In this document: in pieces, positions 58,020-64,000 of the stretch | How the letters are laid out: each line of letters opens with the position of its first letter | How positions within the stretch are numbered: position 1 is the stretch's first letter | Source of the DNA: CAYUPI01 sp964446585 | GTDB taxonomy: Bacteria > Verrucomicrobiota > Verrucomicrobiia > Limisphaerales > UBA8199 | Assembly (NCBI GenBank): GCA_964446585.1 | Contig: CAYUPI010000026.1 | Span: 13,827 to 77,826, forward strand | DNA length: 64,000 bases | Reading direction: 5' to 3' | Translations under genes and position numbers: made by a program | The notes under the pieces: model-generated | What the model saw: only the letters and a program-made list of their open reading frames with translations | Told to the model about the DNA's origin: nothing | The model's database searches: none

Positions 58020-58745
58020 CTATCTGCGTCCATCGTACCAGGTTTGACACGACTCCCGCCTTTTCAGCGTCCCTCCTAACGTTAGTACCGTCTTTGCTAC
58101 AAACCAGACGAGTTCTCCCGCGGAATAGAGGCGGACCTTTCGCCCCGAAGTCTGCAGCGGATTTTGATGCAGAATAACGATCCGTTTTCCTGTTCTTCGC
58201 GCCAACCTCTTCAGTCTCTTGCTCAAATCCAATTCCTCGCTGGCGAACAGCTCCTGGTTGAACCCGCCGACCTGGCGAAAAGCGCCCGCCTCGCAGAAAA
58301 TGAATGAACCGGCCAGCAGCCGGAATCGGCGGCTCAACCAGTTCCAAAGGGCGATGAACCGCGAAGCGACTGGATACTCTCCCTCGAGCTGCACCGTGCA
58401 GCCGCCCGCCAGGCAGCGCCCGGTTCGGATCTGTTCGACAACTTCCGCGAACAAGGCAGTGCTCGGCTCCGAATCGGCATCCACAAAAACCAGCCAGTTG
58501 CCTGAAGCCGCGGCCGCTCCCGAATTCCGCGCCCGGGCGATCTGGTTGATTGGCTCGAAGACCACCTCCGCCCCGCTCGCCCGGGCCAGTGCCGCGGTCT
58601 GGTCCGTGGAATTGTTGTCGCAGACGATGAGCTCCGATTCCCATGCCGCCTCGGCGAAGGCAATCATCGCTTTGCGCAGCGCGCCCAAAGTCTGGCCAAT
58701 AAGCCGTTCCTCGTTGTAAGCGGGTACGATGACGGAAATCTTCAC
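58020..58745 (-). CDS. Glycosyltransferase family 2 protein
   Basis: A 241-residue GT2 enzyme. The N-terminus ISVIVPAYNEERLIGQTLGALRKAM leads into the nucleotide-sugar fold; SELIVCDNNSTDQTAALAR and the DXD-like motif FVDADSEPS (about 100) bind the donor, and GGFNQELFASEELDLSKRLKRLARRTGKRI is the acceptor region. The C-terminal 40 residues are hydrophobic enough for membrane association. It lies just upstream of lpxC-fabZ in the same direction, so an envelope glycan role is likely. Donor and acceptor are unknown. Confidence 0.86.
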   Translation of the reverse strand: MKISVIVPAYNEERLIGQTLGALRKAMIAFAEAAWESELIVCDNNSTDQTAALARASGAEVVFEPINQIARARNSGAAAASGNWLVFVDADSEPSTALFAEVVEQIRTGRCLAGGCTVQLEGEYPVASRFIALWNWLSRRFRLLAGSFIFCEAGAFRQVGGFNQELFASEELDLSKRLKRLARRTGKRIVILHQNPLQTSGRKVRLYSAGELVWFVAKTVLTLGGTLKRRESCQTWYDGRR

Positions 58746-58766
58746 GCGCGGCCGGGGGGGTTGAGG

Positions 58767-59318
58767 CTACCGATGCTTGCGCGCGCTCGCAGCAGGAGCA
58801 CGCTCATAAGACTCGGAATGGCCTTCATGCGTGTGCCAGTTTTCAACGTACGCTTTCGCCAGCGCTGGATCATTGATTAGCAGCAGGTTTTCCGCGTTCT
58901 TTTCCTCCGCCGCTTTTGTGAAATTGAACGAACCGGTCACGACCAAATAATCGTCGAGAATCATGATCTTGTTATGAGCAATGGCGTGTTGCGCGTCGAT
59001 CAATGTCGGAATATCGCTGTGGCTTAGGAAGTCTGCCTCCGAGTATTTTTCAGTTCGCTGGCTGTGATCCAGGATCACCTCGACGAGGACGCCGCGGCGG
59101 TGGGCGGCCAACAGGGCTTCCGCAATCGGAGCTGATGTGAAACTGTACGCTTGCACCAGCACGCGATTGGTCGCTTGCGCCAACGCATTGAGGACCGCTT
59201 CGGTCGCTCCGCCGTTCGGCGAAAAGAAGACCTGAACCCCCTGCGGTATTGACGCCTGGCGCTCGCACCCCGCCAACTCCAGCAGCAATAGAGAACACGA
59301 AAATAACAAGCACTTCAT
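58767..59318 (-). CDS. PLD-like lipoprotein with one HKD motif
   Basis: A 183-residue protein. The ATG at 59318 begins a lipoprotein signal (LLLLELAGC). The mature part has one HKD motif, HNKIMILD then YLVVTGSFNFTKAAEEKNAEN, with a Ser/Asn-type phosphodiesterase strand before it (RVLVQAYSFTSAPIAEALLAAH). Single-HKD proteins of this size act as homodimers, like Nuc, and cleave DNA or phospholipids. A periplasmic location fits the lipobox. It is the first gene of the leftward envelope group. Confidence 0.8.
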   Translation of the reverse strand: MKCLLFSCSLLLLELAGCERQASIPQGVQVFFSPNGGATEAVLNALAQATNRVLVQAYSFTSAPIAEALLAAHRRGVLVEVILDHSQRTEKYSEADFLSHSDIPTLIDAQHAIAHNKIMILDDYLVVTGSFNFTKAAEEKNAENLLLINDPALAKAYVENWHTHEGHSESYERAPAASARKHR

Positions 59319-59597
59319 GGAGTTCTGCAGCGCAGCGTCGCACAAGGATTATCAAAGGAAAAGGAGTAAAGGGCCGTCGCCGACGAAGCCAATTCACCTG
59401 GGATCGCGGATGCCCTCGTCCGCGAGTTTTCACGGCTGCCGACTCTCAAAAACCGCTCCGAAGGGGCAACCGCGCTTGCTTGTCCGGCCTATTGCAGCCT
59501 CCTGTGCCATGCGAAAAAAGCTTGAAATTTCGCCAAAAAATGTGCATAAAATACCCCCGCGCACCTTGATACCGCCGACTCGGAAACAGACCCGGCT

Positions 59598-62500
59598 TTG
59601 AAACAGCTCCAGAGACTCTCATTAGCTTTCTCCAGCGCGGCCACCTCGTCCCTCGCCCCGGCGTCCGGAGCAGGCCTGCAGTCGGCACCACCTCAATCGC
59701 CTTGCAATCGAACAGGCGTCCTTCGCCAATCTGGCCTGAGCCCAAAAACCACCGTCAACCTCCTCCTCCTGGTCGCGAATGTTTCGTTGTTCGCGGCTAC
59801 GACAGGTGCCGACGAGGCCGCCATCTCCAACCTCACTGCTATCGTATCGGCAAACGGGATGACGGTGCAATTCTTCCTGTCAAACGCAAGCAATAATGTT
59901 CCTTATAATCTCTACCAAGCCAGCAGTCTTACGCAGCAACTCTGGACTTATTTGGGGCCGGTTTTCGCCTCAAATACCTGCACTTTTTCCAACCAGCCCA
60001 ACACAGCTAGCTGGTACCGACTGAGCGGACCACCGGTGACTATGGTCGTCGCCTGGGGAGGCGATCTTTACGGGCAGACCGAGGTTCCGTTCCCGATGAC
60101 GAATGTCGTTGCGGTGGCCGCGGGCTTGCGCCACAATCTGGCCTTGCGCAGCCAGGAGACCTTGACGAATTGGGGCTCTCCTGGCTTCGACGCCAACGTG
60201 GTGCCGGCCAATTTGCCTCTGGTTAAGGCCATCGCGGCGGGATGGTACCACAACGTCGCGCTGTTACAGGATGGAACCGTTACGAACTGGGGCCGTAGCA
60301 CTACGAGCCCATACGATCTAACGGCGATGCCAGCCGGCCTGACAAACGTAACCGCGATAGCCGCCAGTTCGCAGCACTCGATGACATTGAGCGCCGACGG
60401 AATGGTCCTCTCGTGGGGCTCTAATGGTTCCGGCCAGACAAACGTGCCTGCGGACTTATCAAACGTTGTGGCAATTGCGGCGGGGGGCATGCACAGCCTG
60501 GCCGTGAAAACGGACGGCACCGTCGTCGCCTGGGGCGATGACAGCCACAGGCAGTCTAGTGTCCCGAGCGGATTGAGCAACGTTACAACTGTGGCGGCCG
60601 GCTGGGTCCACAGCTTGGCGCTAAAGAGCGATGGGACTGTTGTGGCCTGGGGCGATAACTCCTATGGTCAGAGCAGCGTGCCTTCGGGGCTCAGCAACAT
60701 AATTGCGATCGCTGCCGGTTCTTACTCTTCCGCCCCCGGCTACAGTCTGGCACTGCAAAAAGACGGGACGGTTGTCGGGTGGGGCAGCGGTCCCGTAATG
60801 GAAATGCCTTCGGGTATGGACGGCGTCATCGCCATTTCCGCCGGGGCGTACCACGCGGTGGCCATCAGATATGGGCGTTTGGCCCCGGTGATCATTCATG
60901 AGCCGGAGATACAGTACCAGATTGCCGGGCAATCAGCCTCATTCACGATTGCACCGCAAGCTTACGGTGTGCCGACGTATCAATGGCAAGTTGGGGGCAC
61001 CAATATCTCCGGCGCGACCAACAGCTCACTCACACTCACAAATGCTGGCGCCGCTCAGCAGGGAAACTACTCGGTAATCGTTAGCGACACCAACGGATCA
61101 ATTGTCAGCACCAGCGCGGCCTTCGTTCTAGTCACGCCACCGGTCATCACGGCGCTTTCTCAAGCCTCCAACCAGTATGTCCTTGACGGGAACAACTGGA
61201 CTTTAAGCGTCAAAGCCACAGCTCCTGGACAGGAAAAGTTCCCGATTGGTTACCAATGGAAGCTCAAGGGCAACAATATCGCCCGCGCCACCGCCTCCAA
61301 TTATACACTCACGGCTGGCGCGTTGGCGGCCGGAACATACTCAGTGGTAGTGAGCAACGCGGCTGGCGCTACCAACGCCACCTGGCAGATCGGTGTGCTT
61401 GAGCCCGGCAGCGTCATAGCATGGGGCGCCAACGGTTCCGGTCAGGCGATCGCACCTCAATTAACCAATGTCCTCGCTCTGGCCGCGGGCCGCGCCCACA
61501 GCCTGGCCCTGCGAGAGGACGGCACAATCGTCGGTTGGGGCGATAACTCGTACGGCCAGACAAACCCCAGCGGTCTGACCAACATTGCCGCCATTGCCGC
61601 CGGGGACGATCACGGTTTGGCGTTGAAGACCGACTGCACGGTCGTGGGATGGGGTAGAACGAATTTCGCTCAAACCACCGTTCCTGCCGGCCTGACCAAC
61701 GCAGTTGCCATTTCGGCGGGTGGCAACCAAAGCCTCGCTCTCATGCAGGACGGCACCGTGGTGCAGTGGGGCCAAACCTTTGCCCCTATCCCGCCCATCG
61801 TGACAAATGTTGCTGCGATTGCGTCCGGAACAAATTTCCACTTGGTGCTGGAGAGCAATTCAACAGTCGTGGCTTGGGGCGATAATGCGAACGGCCAGAC
61901 CAATGTCCCCTCCGGTCTGACTAACGTCGTGGCGGTTGCAGCCGGCGGCGCGCAAGCCTTGGCCCTTCGCAGCGACGGAACGGTGACGAATTGGGGCGCA
62001 ACTGTCGGTAGCATCCCCAGCGGCCTGACGAACGTCATGGGAATTGCCGCCGGCTATGCCCACGCCGCTGCGCTCAGAAACGATAGCACCGTGGTGACCT
62101 GGGGAGACAACTCAAACGGACAGACCGACTTCGGCCCTGGCCTTCCCCAGGTAAAATCAATTGCCGCGGGAGGGAACCATACGCTGGCCGCAATTTTCTC
62201 GCCGCTGGTGCAGTACCCTGTGGACGTGACGAAGGATTTGCTCTTGATCTACAACTCGACTTCCACGAACAGCATTGTCGTGAAAGACTATTATCTTGCG
62301 CATAGACCCCTGGTTGGCAGCGCCAACACCCTCGGGGTCTCGTGCACTACGAACGAGGGCATTGACACCAATGGCTTCGCCAGCCTGATAGCCCAGCCAC
62401 TTTCCCAGTGGCTTGCGATCAACCCGACCAAGCACCCACAGTACATAGTCTTATTCCCTGACCTCCCGTCGGGGGTCCATTACAGTGTGACGAAAAACTC

Positions 62501-63305
62501 GACTAACTGCCCGACGGGGTACTGTCCATATGCTAGCCTCGCTTACGCGCTGTCGACCTATATGCCCGGGATCCAGCCTTTCATCACCAGCATCAACATG
62601 GGTTTCTTGGATTTAACCAATGACTGTATCCATTACATCGACAAGCTCGCGCGCTTCGGCACCAACGGACAGCTCATCATCAGCGCCAGCGCCGCCGGCT
62701 ACGGGAACACCAATTACGTGCTGGACGACATCAGACACGGCACGGGATACACCGGTCCCCCAACGGATTATGACTGGTCTGGCTTAGGCTGGATGGTTTC
62801 GGACGCGACGAACGCGCTGCTTGCCGCCGGAGTCGCGCCCTCGGCCATACTGTTTTTCGACGGACTCGAGACTCTCACCAACGGCGTGGCCTACAATCTC
62901 ATTCATCCTACCGGTATGTCAAACGTGGCTGGCCACATCACCTGGGGCTCACACAGTTCGCTTGCCAACGAGTACTCCAGGAACGGAACCAACGTATGGG
63001 GCGGGGAGAGCAGTTGGTGGATTATCGAAACGTTCGATTCTTTCAGCGGGTGGCGTTGGCCTGGCCAGGGAAACTTCACCCAGTGGTTCTTCAGCAATGC
63101 ATATGGAGGGAGCACCTACACAGATTACGAGAACACGCCTGTCGGAGCTGTCACCCACACCGACGATCCATACATATTGGGGGTCGAGGACGCTTCACGT
63201 TATTTCGGCCTCTGGGCTTCGGGGAAAAATTTCGCCATCTGTGCTTGGTACGCTCGCAAAACGCCGTATTTTCAAGCCGTGGGGGATCCTCTTGTGAGGA
63301 GGTAA
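59598..63305 (+). CDS. Large secreted RCC1-repeat protein with Ig-like and TIGR03790 parts
   Basis: A 1235-residue protein. The only in-frame initiator near the 5' end is a TTG at 59598; a hydrophobic segment KTTVNLLLLVANVSLFAATTGA at about 49-70 is a signal peptide preceded by a long polar tail, so the real start may be a CTG or a missed start nearer to it. RCC1/WG-type blades begin at about 150 (GLRHNLALRSQ, AGWYHNVALLQDGT, AIAAGGMHSLAVKTDGTVVAWGD and many more), followed by two Ig-like domains (about 430-600), more RCC1 blades and a C-terminal TIGR03790-like domain (about 870-1235). Such proteins are typical of Pedosphaera-like bacteria and are probably extracellular. Confidence 0.75.
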   Translation: MKQLQRLSLAFSSAATSSLAPASGAGLQSAPPQSPCNRTGVLRQSGLSPKTTVNLLLLVANVSLFAATTGADEAAISNLTAIVSANGMTVQFFLSNASNNVPYNLYQASSLTQQLWTYLGPVFASNTCTFSNQPNTASWYRLSGPPVTMVVAWGGDLYGQTEVPFPMTNVVAVAAGLRHNLALRSQETLTNWGSPGFDANVVPANLPLVKAIAAGWYHNVALLQDGTVTNWGRSTTSPYDLTAMPAGLTNVTAIAASSQHSMTLSADGMVLSWGSNGSGQTNVPADLSNVVAIAAGGMHSLAVKTDGTVVAWGDDSHRQSSVPSGLSNVTTVAAGWVHSLALKSDGTVVAWGDNSYGQSSVPSGLSNIIAIAAGSYSSAPGYSLALQKDGTVVGWGSGPVMEMPSGMDGVIAISAGAYHAVAIRYGRLAPVIIHEPEIQYQIAGQSASFTIAPQAYGVPTYQWQVGGTNISGATNSSLTLTNAGAAQQGNYSVIVSDTNGSIVSTSAAFVLVTPPVITALSQASNQYVLDGNNWTLSVKATAPGQEKFPIGYQWKLKGNNIARATASNYTLTAGALAAGTYSVVVSNAAGATNATWQIGVLEPGSVIAWGANGSGQAIAPQLTNVLALAAGRAHSLALREDGTIVGWGDNSYGQTNPSGLTNIAAIAAGDDHGLALKTDCTVVGWGRTNFAQTTVPAGLTNAVAISAGGNQSLALMQDGTVVQWGQTFAPIPPIVTNVAAIASGTNFHLVLESNSTVVAWGDNANGQTNVPSGLTNVVAVAAGGAQALALRSDGTVTNWGATVGSIPSGLTNVMGIAAGYAHAAALRNDSTVVTWGDNSNGQTDFGPGLPQVKSIAAGGNHTLAAIFSPLVQYPVDVTKDLLLIYNSTSTNSIVVKDYYLAHRPLVGSANTLGVSCTTNEGIDTNGFASLIAQPLSQWLAINPTKHPQYIVLFPDLPSGVHYSVTKNSTNCPTGYCPYASLAYALSTYMPGIQPFITSINMGFLDLTNDCIHYIDKLARFGTNGQLIISASAAGYGNTNYVLDDIRHGTGYTGPPTDYDWSGLGWMVSDATNALLAAGVAPSAILFFDGLETLTNGVAYNLIHPTGMSNVAGHITWGSHSSLANEYSRNGTNVWGGESSWWIIETFDSFSGWRWPGQGNFTQWFFSNAYGGSTYTDYENTPVGAVTHTDDPYILGVEDASRYFGLWASGKNFAICAWYARKTPYFQAVGDPLVRR

Positions 63306-63448
63306 CAGCGGAAGAATACAAGCAATGCTTGCGCTCAGGAGCCTGTTTCGCAACTGTGTCCGCGGGCGCTCATGAAAATAATTAATTATTCGCGCGTCGT
63401 AGACTCATCGCCTCACTTCGCCTCGTGCCAGCACCGCCTGCCACCACC

Positions 63449-64000
63449 ATGAGCATCACCTCGATTAAAGTACTGCAAACTGTCAGCAAGAACGTCGGAC
63501 CATTGGTGGAGACAGCGCTCGGCGAATCCGGCGGACTGCTTCGGCTCGCGCCGTGCTGGGTTCCGCGCTCGTTTCTCCAACCGGGCAAACGACTCAAGCT
63601 CCACCCCGATGACCTCTACGCGTTTGGCTTGAACCGTGGGGGAATCGATGAACGCTGGTTCGCCTCAACCACACCGGCCGCGAACGAGAACCGCACGCCG
63701 GACGAGGGCCTCAGCTACGTCGTCGCCGGTAAGAGGCGCTTCACCCTGCAGCAGGCCGTCGCCGAATGCGGCGCCACGATCATTGGCCAAAAAATCTGGA
63801 GCAAATACAAAAAGTGGCCGGTCTATTCCAAGTTCTTCGACAACATGGGCCCGATTCCGCATCACATGCACCAAAATGCCCGGCAGGCCAAACTCGTCGG
63901 CCAGGAGGGCAAACCCGAGTCCTACTATTTCCCGCCGCAGCACAACAACGTCGGCAACAATTTCCCTTACACATTCATGGGCCTCGAACCCGGCACGACC
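63449..64000 (+). CDS. Phosphomannose isomerase-like cupin protein, N-terminal part
   Basis: An ATG at 63449 opens 184 codons to the window edge without a stop. It starts MSITSIKVLQTVSKNVGPLV and contains RWFASTTPAANENRTPDEGLSY, the metal-binding cupin segment GPIPHHMHQNARQAKLVG, and YYFPPQHNN then YTFMGLEPGTT. These resemble class I mannose-6-phosphate isomerase-like proteins. The rest of the gene is outside the window. The sugar substrate is uncertain. Confidence 0.7.
   Translation, partial: MSITSIKVLQTVSKNVGPLVETALGESGGLLRLAPCWVPRSFLQPGKRLKLHPDDLYAFGLNRGGIDERWFASTTPAANENRTPDEGLSYVVAGKRRFTLQQAVAECGATIIGQKIWSKYKKWPVYSKFFDNMGPIPHHMHQNARQAKLVGQEGKPESYYFPPQHNNVGNNFPYTFMGLEPGTT

Noticed and set aside
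1..64000. CRISPR arrays and rRNA genes
   Set aside because: No regularly spaced direct repeats with unique spacers and no rRNA-like conserved segments were seen in the window.

Overview
The window reads as a chromosomal segment of a Gram-negative, free-living heterotroph of the Verrucomicrobiota, most like the Pedosphaera/Limisphaerales lineage. This is an inference from gene content: an LpxC-FabZ fusion next to lpxA, a DUF1592-type cytochrome paired with a DUF1552 protein, a TIGR03067 protein, secreted sulfatase and Gfo/Idh proteins with Tat-like signals, a PL10 pectate lyase, and a giant RCC1/Ig-like secreted protein. No rRNA gene is present. One complete tRNA gene, tRNA-Lys(CTT), is visible.

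Layout. 1-2.8 kb: a chromate-resistance-type group (DUF1259 fragment, full-length ChrB, a second stand-alone ChrB_C protein, MFS transporter). 2.9-12.1 kb: housekeeping genes (pgsA, bcp, class II fumarase divergent from a two-subunit class I fumarase, rpiB, a DUF1579 protein, a zinc alcohol dehydrogenase, a DCC/lipase-maturation-factor fusion, a small membrane protein). 12.2-23.1 kb: an integrative element of about 10.9 kb inserted in the tRNA-Lys gene, bounded by a 41-bp direct repeat of the tRNA 5' half. It has an integrase operon at the right end and a long rightward run with an excisionase-like HTH protein, a replication-initiator-like protein, a DnaC/IstB-like ATPase with an unusual Walker A, small HTH and unknown proteins, a run of micro-ORFs, a tail-component-like protein and two secreted proteins. 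I recognise no terminase, portal or capsid gene.

23.2-33 kb: a secreted DUF1579-like protein, a CHAP-like peptidase, then a leftward group for nucleoside, ribose and polysaccharide use (sulfatase, RbsB, RbsC, secreted nucleoside hydrolase, ribokinase, PL10 pectate lyase) that lacks the RbsA ATPase, preceded by a Gfo/Idh oxidoreductase. 33-37.5 kb: a small membrane protein, a YjfL/YjfK-like group and a DegP/DegQ protease. 37.6-48 kb: the DUF1592/DUF1552 pair, a decayed lipoprotein gene, a TIGR03067 protein, a PQQ-propeller protein, a MORN protein, an isochorismatase-like hydrolase, a polysaccharide deacetylase and a Rid protein. 48-54.5 kb: a CurA-like reductase and an Mla-type lipid transport operon (mlaE-mlaF-mlaD) running into a PIN/TRAM protein, DUF2007 and a GlcD-like FAD oxidase. 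54.5-59.3 kb: an RRM protein with a clear terminator, then lipid A and envelope genes (lpxC-fabZ, lpxA, rsmI, a GT2 glycosyltransferase, a PLD-like lipoprotein). 59.6-64 kb: the RCC1/Ig/TIGR03790 giant protein and the start of a phosphomannose-isomerase-like gene that leaves the window.

Several intergenic palindromic repeats are present, including two copies of a GC-rich element of about 130 bp and one perfect 30-bp-arm hairpin. The tRNA-borne element is the most interesting region.
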